DNA of 64,000 nucleotides from Aplectana chamaeleonis (GCA_029168955.1 JAPDOI010000214.1:434001-498000); one strand, 5' to 3'. Shown: positions 11,216-22,970, counted from the first letter of the stretch. Translations and numbers: made by a program. The notes: generated by a model from the sequence alone, not told the origin.

Positions 11216-11623
11216 CTAGTGCTTGGCACCAAGAGAAGATTTGCTTTCCTTTATGACCCTCTGCAGCTCACAGTTTTCTTCCGTACTGGTGGAGCTTGTC
11301 TTTGAACGTGACTTGCTTTTGAGTTTTGGACTTGATCCCGACATGATCTTCGTCTTACGTATAGTCCGATCCTGGTTTAGAATGCTGTTACGATTCTGCG
11401 CTGATTTTCGTGCTAGAAGTAGTTTCTCTTCATACGGAGTGACATCGGATTTTCGAATCTTTGGAGACGCTGAGCGAGCGTTGCAGATTTTCGATGCAGC
11501 CAACGTTGGCACAGTAGATGCTTGTGTTCTTTCCTGGTTTCTGCGTTGCATTAAGTAGTATTCGTAATCTAATGTGTCCATATCCGATACTGGTGAAGCA
11601 TCACTGGCCTGAGTGCTGTTTAT
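11216..11623 (-). CDS. Terminal exon of a basic single-pass membrane protein gene
   Basis: An in-frame TAG sits directly at the acceptor ACTTTTAG, so the exon opens at ATA AAC (Ile-Asn) in phase 0 and runs 135 codons to TAG at 11216-11218. Phase 0 fits the phase-0 donor of the exon at 27026-27254. The product is hydrophilic and strongly basic: an acidic/tyrosine patch near the start (DMDTLDYEYYL), a Lys/Arg/Ser-rich middle, and an SRSKTSSTSTEEN stretch before the end. I recognise no domain; it is probably a disordered cytoplasmic tail. An AATAAA lies downstream. The intron upstream would be 15.4 kb, so a missed small exon is possible. The overlapping plus-strand frame (11223-11558) is a shadow. 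Confidence 0.65.
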   Translation of the reverse strand: MNSTQASDASPVSDMDTLDYEYYLMQRRNQERTQASTVPTLAASKICNARSASPKIRKSDVTPYEEKLLLARKSAQNRNSILNQDRTIRKTKIMSGSSPKLKSKSRSKTSSTSTEENCELQRVIKESKSSLGAKH

Positions 11624-11688
11624 CTAAAAGTGTATGTTTTTGTTTACTCCAGTCTTTATTGAAATTATCACTCTACACTGAAGTGAGG

Positions 11689-11809
11689 CCCCGGTCATAG
11701 TTGGATGAGCCGACGTATCCAGCCCGGTCGATACACACAGAAAGCATTGGAAATGGGATGCAAAAATCACCCGGCGTACCCCTTCAACACCCCCAACACC
11801 CGTCGGCAC
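11689..11809 (+). repeat. End fragment of the GGCCCCGGTCATAGTTGG repeat family
   Basis: GGCCCCGGTCATAGTTGG followed by ATGAGCCGACG and CCCGGTCGATACACACAG is nearly identical to 24311 onwards. It is interrupted at 11810 by the hAT-type element and resumes at about 13143 (CCACCCGGTCGATACG). Confidence 0.65.
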
Positions 11810-13134
11810 CAGGGATGTGCGTAATAGAAATTTTGCAATTCGTTAGTCGTTATTCGTTCAACCGACCAAAACCCTCGTTTGTCGTTAGTCGTTAATCGTT
11901 AGTCGTTAAAAATCTAGTCTTTGAAAATCAGCACAGATGAGGCAGAAAAATTTCTTAGAAGAAAAAGTAAGGCATGAAAAAATGCTTGTTTTCCAAAACA
12001 TTCATGGCTATTGAACACACAAAGCATTCATCGTTAGAGAACCTGATTCAAATTCTGAGCCAACATATACATAATTAAAAAGATGAAGGAAAACCTAATA
12101 CTCAAGGGCACGTGTTTATAGATTGTGTCCTTTTTTATGAAAGAAGAAGCAATATGAGAAACCGAGGGAATCCTGAACTCTTCGGTTTTTTCCATGCGTA
12201 AATTTGAGCTACTGACGATGACTAAAATTTGAAGAACGCGCCCTTTACCATCCAATTATCGGATAAAAGTTCCCGATAATGCGCAACTGTGACCTGCAGG
12301 CACAGCCCGATATAATCGATTACATGGCGAAATACACAAGAACCCGATTTTTTGCGGGCGGTCGCATAGCGGTATTTGCAGACCGATAGCGATAGTACAA
12401 GCGGCTGCTCAGTAATCGCCGCAACGCGACCGTCTGCTGCGAAGTAGGGCGTGTGACACGCGAACAAACGCTCCTCTCGCATCTGCAACTGCCGATACTC
12501 ATTTTTGCTTAAGTTCCATTTAGTTTTATGCCTGAGTTTTTGAAGAGCTGCCTCCTGCATAATGTCATGCTGAAAAAGACATTCCAGAAAATAAATTCTA
12601 GGTTTTCTTGAGACTTCTCTGTTTTGGAACCGCGAAACTTTCAGTTTCATAAAAAAAAATTTAAAAATTCTCCGTTCTCAAACTGCTTCGCACACCAGCG
12701 CTAGTATTAGAATATCGCTGTGTAGAAGCATTAAGTACCTCGGATCGCTAGTGCCTAACGTAGTCCTCGTATCACCTTTGATGCCTTCTGTTAAAATCTC
12801 CGCTGGAGCCGGTCAGTGTCGGAACCGGTTCAGTGAGCCTACCATAAAGTCGCGCGATTGGCACGAAGTCGCAAAAGTGCGCAACGTTCGGTTGGGGTCA
12901 TAATATGGGTTCTCCAGATCTGCGAAGCAGTGTCAGTAGAAGTAATAAATGCTGAAGGCTATGTTTATTTTGTACCTTCCCCTCCGAAAAACCAACAGGA
13001 TTGTGTCAATCGTGATGCAATCCCTGGGTTGGAGCGCAATGTCAATGACTATTGATTTTCTAACGAAATTTGGGATTGCTTACGCAAATATTTTCAATTT
13101 CGTTAGTCGTTAGTCGTAATTACGCACATCCCTG
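11810..13134. mobile_element. hAT-type DNA transposon, 1325 bp, non-autonomous
   Basis: Termini CAGGGATGTGCGTAAT and ATTACGCACATCCCTG are perfect inverted repeats flanked by an identical 8-bp direct repeat GTCGGCAC (11802-11809 and 13135-13142). CAGGG-type ends and an 8-bp target duplication are the hallmarks of the hAT superfamily. Subterminal repeats of GTTAGTCGTTA occur at both ends. The longest internal frame (142 codons, minus, 12222-12650) shows no transposase motif that I recognise, so the element is probably non-autonomous. Confidence 0.85.
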
Positions 13135-13460
13135 GTCGGCACCCACCCGGTCGATACGTATGATCAAAATGAATCACCGGGTGGGCGGGCCGATGATAAA
13201 ACATTGCGTATCATTAGAAAGCCAACCTTGATGCTTCCTCCGTTCCTTCACTTTACTCTCCTTCACTATTTCTCTGAACAGGTGCAATCCTGTTGGACAC
13301 TAAATCGTCGTCATCACTTCCATGTGCTCTAGTCGGATACACCGGGTGATTTTCTCAACCCACCCCATCATTTTAATCATACGTATCGACCGGGTGAGTT
13401 TTGGGGGGTGTTGGGAGGTTTTGGGTGGAGTCGGGGGGAGTCGGTGGGTTACAGATGCAA
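13135..13460. repeat. Continuation of the CCGGTCGATACGTATGA repeat family
   Basis: CCCGGTCGATACGTATGAT, GGATACACCGGGTGATTTTC and AGGTGCAATCCTGTTGG recur at 23.94-24.8 kb. This segment rejoins the family fragment left of the hAT insertion. Confidence 0.6.
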
Positions 13461-14099
13461 ATTCCTGAAAGTTTAGGTCCCTGGCAAAAGTAAAGATTTG
13501 GCATGGTCACAAAAATATACTCAGTTAAAAAGAGACGATAAAGAAAAATGAAAAAAAGGTTTTGAAATATTCCTGAGAACGATTTGGCGTAGAATAATTT
13601 GTTTTTCGGGAAATGAAGTGAAATAGTTGAAAGTGTGATTTGGCAGTCGAGTTTGAACCAACTATTGATAAGAGTTGTGCAAAACGAGAGATCGCCTTGT
13701 CTGTGCTTATCCGTAGAACATATCAAAGCTGAAATCACGCGTGAAATGGGAAGCATCAAAACTTTTTCGGGAGCTGTAATGCGGCGGTCTTCACGTATTA
13801 GGTGAAGTAAAATCAACACGCGTGATTTCGCTTTAATATTTTCTACGGATAAGCACAGACAAGGCGATCTCTCGTCTTGCACAACTCTTATCAATAGTTG
13901 GTTCAAACTCGACTGCCAAATCACACTTTCAACTATTTCACTTCATTTCCCGAAAAACAAATTATTCTACGCCAAATCGTTCTCAGGAATATTTCAAAAC
14001 CTTTTTTTTCATTTTTCTTTATCGTCTCTTTTTAACTGAGTATATTTTTGTGACCATGCCAAATCTTTACTTTGCCAGGGACCCAAACTTTCAGGAATT
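13461..14099. repeat. 640-bp near-perfect palindrome (foldback)
   Basis: Arms of about 283 bp (13461-13743 and 13817-14099) are almost identical inverted copies around a spacer of about 73 bp. Examples: AACCAACTATTGATAAGAG in the left arm and CTCTTATCAATAGTTGGTT in the right, and ATTCCTGAAAGTTTAGGTCC against a one-base variant of its complement. The 183-codon minus frame across it is only the arm read through the loop. It abuts the satellite that starts at about 14172. Confidence 0.85.
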
Positions 14100-14171
14100 T
14101 CATTTATTTTTCCTAAAGGTTTCTTTCTAACATGATTTACGCCTGGTGGTGTTAGATGAAAGTAAACCCAC

Positions 14172-16042
14172 TGATGTCCTGCCCTCCCTTCTATGACGTC
14201 CTGCGCACTCCAACCGATAGCCTGCGCACTTTCTATGACGTCCTGCACACGCCCACTGATGTCCTGCACCCTTCCACTGATGTCCTACACACTTTCTATA
14301 AGGTGCTGCACACTCCCACTATAGTCCTGCTCACTCACCGGGATGTCCTGCACACTTTCTATGACATCCTGTACACTCCCACTCAATGTCCTGCGCACAT
14401 CTCTGTTACATCTTGCACACTCCCACTGAAGTCCTGCACACTTTCTAGGGCGTTCTGCGCACACCCATTTGGGTCCCGCACACTCTCTACGGCGTCCAGC
14501 GCACTCCCACTTGGGTCCCGCACACTTTCTACGGCGTTCTGCGCCCACCCATTTGGGTCCCGCACACTTTCTACGGCGTCCGGCGCATTCCCACGTGGGT
14601 CCCGCACACTTTCTACGGCGTCCGGCTCACTCTCATTTGGGTCCCACACACTTTCTAGGGCGTTCTGCGCACACCCATTTGGGTCCCGCACACTTTCTAC
14701 GGCGTTCTTCGCACACCCATTTGGGTCCCGCACACTCTACGGCGTCCGGCGCACTCCCACTTGGGTCTCGCACACTTTCTACGGCGTTCTGCGCACTCTC
14801 GTTTGGGTCCCGCACACTTTCTACGGCGTCCGGCTCACTCTCATTTGGGTCCCACAAACTTTCTAGGGCGTTCTGCGCACACCCATTTGGGCCCCGCACA
14901 CTTTCTACGGCGTTCTGCGCACACCCATTTGGGTCCCGCACACTCTCTACGGCGTCCGGCTCACTCTAATTTGGGTCCCACACACTTTCTAGGGCGTTCT
15001 GCGCACACCCATTTGGTTCCCGCACACTTTCTACGGCGTTCTGCGCACACCCATTTGGGTCCCGCACATTTTCTACGACGTCCGGCTCACTCTAATTTGG
15101 GTCCCACACACTTTCTAGGGCGTTCTGCGCACACCCATTTGGTTCCCGCACACTTTCTACGGCGTTCTGCGCACACCCATTTGGGTCCCGCACACTCTCT
15201 ACGGCGTCCGGCGCACTCCCACTTGGGTCCCGCACACTTTCTACGGCGTTCTGCGCCCACCCATTTGGGTCCCGCACATTTTCTACGACGTCCGGCTCAC
15301 TCTAATTTGGGTCCCACACACTTTCTAGGGCGTTCTGCGCACACCCATTTGGTTCCCGCACACTTTCTACGGCGTTCTGCGCACCCATTTGGGTCCCGCA
15401 CACTCTCTACGGCGTCCGGCGCACTCCCACTTGAGTCCCGCACATTTTCTACGGCGTTCTGCGCCCACCCATTTGGGTCCCGCACACTTTCTACGGCGTC
15501 CGGCGCACTCTCATTTGGGTCCCGCACACTTTCTACGGCGTCCGGCGAACTCTCATTTGGGTCCCACACACTTTCTACGGCGTCCGACCCACTCTTATTT
15601 AGGTCCCACACATTTTCTACGGCGTCCTGAGCACTCTCATTTGGGTCCCACACACTTTCTACGGCGTCCTGCGCACTCTCATTTGAGTCCCACACACTTT
15701 CTACGGCGTCCGGCTCACTTTCTACGGCGTCCGGCGCACTCCCACTAGGGTCCCGCACACTTTCTACGGCGTCCGGCGCACTCTCATTTGGGTCCCGCAC
15801 ACTTTCTACGGCGTCCGGCGCACTTTCATTTGGGTCCCACACACTTTCTAGGGCGTCCGGCGCACTTTCATTTTGGTCCCGCACACTTTCTACGGCGTTC
15901 TGCGCACACCCATTTGGGTCCCGCACACTTTCTACGGCGTCCGGCGCACTCCTACTTTGGTCACACACATGTTCTACGACGTCTTTCGCACTCCTGCTGG
16001 GGTCCCGCACAGTATCTACGGCGTTCTGTGGCGCACTTCTGA
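14172..16042 (+). repeat. Satellite array A, 21/42-bp units
   Basis: The first ~270 bp are 21-bp units of the type GTCCTGCACACTCCCACTGA. The rest is a more homogeneous 42-bp unit (TTTCTACGGCGTCCGGCGCA followed by CTCTCATTTGGGTCCCGCAC), about 38 copies. Because 21 and 42 are divisible by three, open frames run on both strands (for example LRRPAHSHLGPAHF on plus and VESVRDPNGCAQNA on minus); I treat these as non-coding. The 21-bp part is the reverse complement of the array at 59.3-64 kb. Confidence 0.9.
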
Positions 16043-18491
16043 GTCACACCGTGCGGCGTTTCAAAAAGTACTTCCGAGATCCCGCCGTATTGATTGAAGC
16101 GTTGCCCCGTCAAATCCTGAGCAAAAGCCTATCAGTAACGGTGGTTATTTCACTAGTTCATTTTTACGAATAAGCAAACGTCGGTTGATTTTTAATAACA
16201 TGTTTACGTGTTTTTGTCTTTCTTTACCCTCAATTTTGAGGTTCCGCAAAAATTGAGCTACCAACTTCAAAATTTGACAGGAGCTAGGTGCAAACAAAAC
16301 CAGCTCCCTGGCCAAAAATGAGCTCTTCAGCTCAACGATAAGTCTTCCAACAAGATCGTGAACGCCAACTGAAAAAAAAAGGAGATGAACATTTTTTCGA
16401 CCAAAATGACGTGGTTTTGACACTTTTTCTCGAATCTCAGGTAACCATTCCGGACCATTTTTTGTACAGTTATTCACCTTTCTAAAGTGTATTAAATGCA
16501 AAAAGAACGGTATTCCTACGTTTACTCTGGACCCTGATACCGAGATCAGGGGGTTGCGCGATGGCGAATCAAAGCCAAATCTGGTGAGCGCTTCGCGCTC
16601 ACCACAATAGCACCAACTCTGACCGGGGTCTGAACAAAGGTGTCTAACCATATTCCAACACTTCGGAAAACGCTAATACCTACCCGCTCCGAGCTTTGTG
16701 TGATGGAAGATGTGAGTATTTCTTCAGATCCCCACTGAGTCGGGCAGATACGGATCCATCCCCTAACTTTTCCAGGCTGTACAGTCACAAGCACACCCTG
16801 AAAGACAACTTCTCAATTGAGCTGCAACAATATGTAGTGTACGGCGTCTCAAGCACTCTGCAGAGTGTGCATGTAGTGATGACCGCCAGAAACGCATTTT
16901 TATGTAATTCCGTCACCAAGACACCAGATTCAGTTTGAACTGGGAACTACAATAACCGCGCTAAGTTTTGTGATAACGGCTTGACAAAACAACATCTGTC
17001 GCTTCTAAATTTTTTGAACGAGAGCGTTTTTGGATTCTGAAAATGCTGTCAAATTCACAGCTCGAATTCCCACCTAATGATGTGCTTCAAGGATCGAAGT
17101 TCCGCAAAATTGCTCTGTTTTCGAGTGAAATTCTTTTTGCTGTCGTTTTTCGAAAACGTTGCGCGCGGCGTTGTGCGGCAAAACTTAGTGCAGTAATTGT
17201 ACAAGTTTTTGCATCACGGTAAGACAGATGCTGTCTCAAAGTAATCTAAAAACGCCAGAAACGTAGAGAGAGCGCTGCTTTTTCAGACTCTCCGCATGCC
17301 AACTCGCTTGTCAAAGAGTATAGCGAATTAGTCATTGTTTTCATGGGAATTCCATGAAAATACTTATAGCTAGATTTCTGAAAGCCCTATCATTAGTTCC
17401 TCTCATGAATACTGAGTGCCCTCCTCTCGAACTAGTTTAGCACCGTTTTTCCCCTATATCATATGAGTCTTTATATGCATTCTCCCTTGGATTTTCTCTG
17501 CGAGTATCCGATTTAAGTGACAAGCACGCTCATGCCGATCATTTTTCCGCAGTGCTACCGTAACCCTCCTTTAGAAGTTTTCCAAGTGTCAGCTTGGGTA
17601 TGAGCACATCGTAATAGCCAACAAACATGTTTGCACAATTTCCACCTCCTCAGCCACTTCCCATCGGCTGATCGAAAAAAGCGGTGTGTGAATGAATGCA
17701 TACTGCTTCTTTGCAATTTTATACCCCGCATTTTATGAGCGTGTAATAGCGTTCGTTATCATGTTTTGTTCAAGAATGGTTACGGTAGCCCAGCGGAAAA
17801 AATGATCGGTATGGGCGTGCTTTTAGTAAAGAGAGAAGTTGAGAATGAAGGGAAGAACGGGGCTAATGATTGGAAATCATTACTCATCTCACGATCTCGA
17901 GCATTCATTTGTTCACGTCGGTGGGCGTGTGTTGTGCTTTTGAGGTTTGCCTTACGCTCGAATTGGCAAATTCGGACTCTTCTGGAGCTTTTCCTGGCTC
18001 GTTTTTATGCGTTCTTTCGACGTCAACGTTACAGTGTGCTCCTCCACTACCTATTCCTGGTGTAAGTGAAACACAGTTTTTATCGTGAACACTGCCTTTA
18101 AGTGAGACGCATTCGTTCAATTTTAGCTCCTTCTACTCATTCTACTGAAATGACGACCCTACGACAACCGTTTTTCCGGAGCCCTTACGGGATCGCGAAC
18201 GAGTTTTTGTTTGAGCAGCCATATCCAATGGTGAACATCACAAACCTCTCCCAAAAGAGATGAATTCGAGCTTCTCTCCGGTAGTGTAGGAGGTGGTGGC
18301 GGTCCCCATGCACTCTCATCTATTCGCTTGAACTTCTTGGATTTTTTCGGTGAATGGTGGCGCGAAGAAATCTGCTTTCGGAGTCATAGAACCAATTTTG
18401 GAAGGCAAGGTACCCTAGGTGATAATCTCCGGTCTCTTCTAGCTTTCCCTGGTTTTCCCTAGCCTCCCCTGGAAATGATAAGGGGACTGAA
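16043..18491. other. Gene-free stretch with repeat fragments
   Basis: A palindrome GGTGAGCGCTTCGCGCTCACC at about 16577 with its flank is the reverse complement of 58607-58640. About 17830-18104 is a partial copy of the element at 41988-42471 (ends in ATCGTGAACACTGCCTTTAA). No supported gene. Confidence 0.45.
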
Positions 18492-18633
18492 ACTAGTTGG
18501 AGGGAGGAGGGGCACTCAAGATTCAATCTGAAAAATGAAGGTTTTTCCACGGCAACACGTATAAGAAACGTGTTAAAAAGGTTTGATATCAATAATTTCA
18601 TTATAAATCTTGAGTGGTCCCCTCCAACTAGTA
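18492..18633. mobile_element. Short inverted-repeat MITE (ACTAGTTGGAGGG ends)
   Basis: ACTAGTTGGAGGG...GCACTCAAGATT at the left is mirrored by AATCTTGAGTGG...CCCTCCAACTAGT at the right, giving about 28-bp imperfect terminal inverted repeats around a 90-bp centre. Non-coding. Confidence 0.65.
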
Positions 18634-18886
18634 TAATACCTGATAAGGATCCCTATTTTTGTGCGATTCACGTCTTGACCCTCTCGTTGCTCCTAGCTAG
18701 ACCACTGTTCATACATAATGCAGCCGGTCAATCTTCACAGCAACTGAGTCCAGACGTGTAGTTGCACAGAATACAGAAATCATATCAGTTCCAGGGAAAA
18801 ATCGAGAAGATAGGGAAGGCGAGGAGAGGCTTGGGCAGATTGGAGATTACCAACCCTTGAGCAGTAAAACATCAGTGGAACCTCAC

Positions 18887-19110
18887 CTTGCTTTTGAGTG
18901 TGCAGAATGGATGGTAAATGAGAAGCAGTATCGAATTTGATATGAGCAGAAACACCATCACGGCACACATCTGCTTTATGGGCCATCAACCGACCATCTT
19001 TGCATAGCAATAAACCACACTTGGCCGTTTCGAGGTACAGACCTGTAGCGTGTTCCAAGATGTTTTCACATAGTTGATAAAAGCAGACCAATGGTACGTT
19101 GAGAGGCCGC
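18887..19110 (-). CDS. Candidate internal exon, product not recognised
   Basis: The acceptor CTATTGCAG opens a 224-nt frame (one base, 74 codons, one base) that ends at the donor CAAG/GTGAGG. The translation begins RPLNVPLVCFYQLCENILEH, contains the cysteines of LETAKCGLLLCKDGR, and continues to HLPSILHTQKQ. It reads like folded-protein sequence with a mixed hydrophobic pattern rather than repeat translation. The frame also stays open past the donor for about 35 codons. Its phases do not fit between the phase-0 exons at 27026-27254 and 11216-11623, so it would belong to another gene or to a decayed one. I cannot name the family. Confidence 0.35.
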
Positions 19111-19805
19111 CTGCAATAGAGCTATCCCTTATTGTTACTAATCTCCATTGACCCGCCGGGATGTTTAGAGCGATTTCCGCGTGTATATAAAATGCTCGAT
19201 GGTCTCGTCCCGTCTAGACTGATATCTCACTAATAGAGGTAAGTGCAATGCATAGCGTCGTTGATTAGAACCTCGCACTTCACTGACCCCCACCTCTGTA
19301 CAGTTTGAAGAAGAAAATTGCGCAAAGAAGAAAATGGAAAACACCGGGCAAAGCGCCACAAGAGCATCTGACCAAAAAAAAAACAAAGAGGCTAGAAATC
19401 GGTACAGATCATTTCAGGAATGGGATAGGTGTCAGTACCGGTTTTTCAGTCGCAAAGTTTTCGACTCCGAGGAGGGACCTATTTTAGAGGTCCATTTTTG
19501 GGGAACCCATAAAACCTCTGGTTCAACAGCGTCATCGGGCTGGAAAATTTTCTTCCCCCAACCCTCTACTACGGAAGGATTTTTTTGAAATTCATCGAAA
19601 AAAATACCGCGGAAAGGAAGCGAATTAACCGGGGGGAGGTTGACCACCCCGATGTCAACGTAAGAATACGACGAATACAGCAGAGATACCGAAAAACAAC
19701 TTTAGGGATGACGCAAATTTACCACGAGAAGTATGCCGCTTATTGACCGTGGAAAATCCCCGATTACACAGGCAGCACTCCAACGAGAGAGCGCCAGTGC
19801 AAAAG

Positions 19806-19880
19806 CGGAGATGGCTTAGTCGGTAGCGTACTGGACTACAACGCGGAGGATCGATAAGTGTTGATGTTTTGAATCTTGGC
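19806..19880 (+). ncRNA. tRNA-like relic, possible SINE head
   Basis: A perfect RNA polymerase III A-box (TGGCTTAGTCGG, 19812-19823) is followed 43 nt later by a degenerate B-box (GTTTTGAATC, 19866-19875), the correct spacing for a tRNA gene of about 75 nt. The anticodon arm does not fold convincingly, so this is not a functional tRNA. It is probably a tRNA-derived relic or SINE head. No clear tail was seen. Confidence 0.35.
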
Positions 19881-20110
19881 ATTCAGTGGCAAAAATCACT
19901 ATAGATTCGAGGTCCAATCACGTCGTTGCCGCATTTGTTCCTGGTGTATGTAGGCAGTGGGATCTCTGCAGAATCTAGATTAAAACTTAATTCCATCGCG
20001 AATTTGCGGCGAAACTGTAGCCTCGGCTCCAGTGCGGCAACGAGCCGGCTGGTTAGGGCAGGTACTCGGTAAGATTCCTTCCAGCATGGCCGGCTTCAAT
20101 TCGTGGAATG

Positions 20111-22337
20111 CCAGTTTTAGGATTTTTTGAACATAATTTTCTAGCCTCTAAAGGCATAGTACAACCTTAGAATCGTTTTTCTGTTTTTTCGCCTGTCTTG
20201 AGAACGGTCTCACGCTGATTCCAATGATGTCTCTGGAATCGTACAATACCCTCTGGGAACGGAGTTATGGCTCTTCAAAAATTGAGCTACGGAAGTATGG
20301 TTTACGAGTTGTCCGAAGGTTGTAACTTCCGTCATTTGCAACTGATGCATGTGTGCGGACCTGAATAAAGAGAGAGGCTGAGAATTAAGGGATTAACGGG
20401 GCCATTCATTGGAAATCATATTGCTGCTGTTGAGCTCGAAAGGTCGTCAAAAGGGCGTGCCAAATGGCTTCCGGGTGTGTGCGCCCCAGGGTGGCTTCCT
20501 CCTATATCTCGCTTATTCGGAGTAATCGAGAGCTCGCAGGTGACAGGTGTTATATGGGTGGGTCTGCTCCACAACTATGTGTTTTTCTCTGATTTCGCCC
20601 CTGAGCTTGGACTGCGCCTTTAAAGACAAATCGATCCAACTCCGGAACCGTTGTACCGAGTTTCTGCCTTTCCTGAAGGCGGTTTTACGATGATTCCAAC
20701 TATACCTCTCGAGACGTACCAAATCCCCTGGGAGCGAAATCATGGTCTGGATGTTTATAGAACGGACCTGACCCCTTCCCAATGGCCGCCAGCAGCAATA
20801 AGGCAGCGTCCATACGTCGCAAAGGCGCGACGATTACGCAAAATCGATGTTCATCGAGGGCACACGGTTTGCTAGCCGCTCACGCGCGCTTGCGCTCGCT
20901 CTCGCGCCCTCACTCCCACACTCGCTCGTCTGCGCCCTCTCTCGCTCGCTTACGCTCAGGGCGGGAGAGGTGCAGCTACTTTCAAGCGATTTTCTTTATC
21001 TATCGGGCATTAAAAGCCAAACCTACCTTAAAAACAATGCAATCGTGTCTGATAGGCTTACCAAGGCCAACGCAAACCGTGATAAATGACTCAGATAAAA
21101 AGAGCCCACTTCCCGTCGGCCAAGACGGGCTAGTCGACTTCGCGCGGCCCCAATTTTATGGGCGTGGCACAGCGCCCCACTTCCCGCGGAGAGAGAGGCT
21201 TTCTCGTCTCCCCGCGGAGTGTCGGCCGGCAGTCGGCTACTCCTGGGGGTCATCGAACACTCACTCATCGATTCCCAATTTGATATTGTCATTGCACCAC
21301 CCACTAGAGTGGAGCCAATGAACGACTGCTCAGCAGAGAAAGCTGTGTTGAGACTCATTCCAAAACACGCGTTGTGCGCGACGCTGGTCTTGGGCAGGTG
21401 AACCACTGTCCGTTAATGGCATCTGCGAATGGGAAGACTGCAAGGACCAGTGAGTGTAGGAAGCTTCCCCGTAGAAACTCATGCTTACTTGTCAAGAGCA
21501 ATTCAAACTGAAGTTGCCACAAGGGAATTTTTAAAAATTTCTTTTAGCAGACCTTTACTTAAGGGTGATTTTTAAATTTGCCGCGAACTGTTTTAGGACT
21601 GCCTTCTATCCGTCATCAGAATAGCCGTAAGACTGTGGCAGAAAGGCCGCAGAGTGCTTGCTCACCGTGTATGGGCAGTCAACGAAGCGGCACTGCCGAC
21701 TGCCCGCCACCGTTCTATTGGCCTTTCGCGGTCGGGGTTACGGGACGTCGGCTAATGGTACCGCGGGAAGTGTGATGTCTCTATCTGAGGAGCAGCAATC
21801 GAGTCGATTCGAGCGAGTGATCATTAGGTCAAACGTTATCAATCGAGTCAGCACGAGGCAGGATGCACTTGTCGGTGTCATTCTCCCTGTACGGGCACCT
21901 ATCAGCGTTGGGGAGCGCTGGAGGGCGTGAGCGTTCTCGCCACGTATGAACGGAGCTTCAATTTGGCTTCTCCAAACGATGACCTACCTCACCAACCTCT
22001 CTCCATCAACAGTCAACAGCATCCATTTGGTTTCGCCAAAAGATAACCTTCTCCGCCGAATCCTTTCCATGAAATGCCAACAGCATTCGTTTAGCATCGC
22101 CAAACGATGACCTACTCCTCTGAGCCGCTTCCAAGATGAACTCGGAATCGAAACTAATCGCAAACGCTGCCTTCAAGTTGTGTGATCGCATGATATCTTG
22201 GTCTTATTGGTTTGCTTTCAAAAACACAATACTTGGATTCAAAACAATCAAATTCGAGAATACTTGCTCGAACGAATACTTGGTTCTCGAGTAGAGCTGA
22301 AATGCCGAAGAGAAAGCGGAGAGCATCAGAAGTAAGG
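20111..22337. other. Gene-free stretch with repeat fragments
   Basis: About 20130-20340 and 20480-20625 are fragments of the TTAA-flanked families (GACTGCGCCTTTAA at about 20611; CCAGGGTGGCTTCCTCCTAT shared with 41010). About 20870-20960 is CGCTCGCT-rich low-complexity DNA. No supported gene. Confidence 0.4.
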
Positions 22338-22609
22338 TGCGTCCGAATGAGAATGGCTGCCCACGCGGCCGGCGTGCTTGGCAGGCGGCCGTCGCGTTCG
22401 CCGCTCTTGGACGAGCATGCGAAAAGTCCCCACCGTCATCGACAGCGAACGAGGCCAGCACCGGCTGGCAGCAAGCACTGCGCCGATCAATCAGTCGGAG
22501 AGGGGACGGCCGTCGTTGAAATCCAGCACTCGTCCGAGGGCGACACATGCGACGGCTGCCTGCCAAGCACGCCGACCGCGTGGGTCGCCATTCTCATTCG
22601 GGCACACTT
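22338..22609. mobile_element. GC-rich inverted-repeat MITE, copy 2
   Basis: Same TIRs and interior as 5397-5678 (TGCGTCCGAATGAGAATGG left, CATTCTCATTCGGGCACAC right), with a small internal deletion relative to copy 1. Open frames on both strands are shadows. Confidence 0.75.
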
Positions 22610-22970
22610 TACACGGAGTGTTGCTCTCTCTCCGCCCCCGTACTTCCAGAGGAAAACTTTGTTGAGACGATGAAATGTGTTGTGTACTCGTCCTTTGAAA
22701 TTCTCAGCTCTCGGTTGCTCCGCGCTTTCCTTTGGACCCTTATCAATACTGCTTTGCACACTACACTATGGCTCGCAGGATTTGGTCAGAAAGAGCGCAA
22801 AGACGCTTTCTGCGTCTTTTTTGTCCCTTTCAAATGACTCGCTGAAAACAAAACTTTGTGCGAAAGAAGGTGATGTTGATGATCATGAATACCGTCCTAG
22901 TTCTGTCCAGTGGTGATCCAGTGGTATAGCCGGTGTCGGGGTTCCGTTAAGAACCATGGAAGTTCCGCAA

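Noticed and set aside
13373..13924. 183-codon minus-strand ORF
   Set aside because: It reads one arm of the palindrome, the loop and part of the other arm; the two halves of the peptide encode inverse DNA copies.
14156..15630. Leucine/arginine-rich ORFs (LRRPAHSHL, 236-289 codons) resembling a leucine-rich repeat protein
   Set aside because: This is the satellite A translation. Complementary frames (VESVRDPNGCAQNA) are also open, and there is no start, splice site or flanking exon.
22905..22960. A-box-like TGGTATAGCCGG near GGGGTTCCG
   Set aside because: Spacing to the B-box-like part is far too short for a tRNA.
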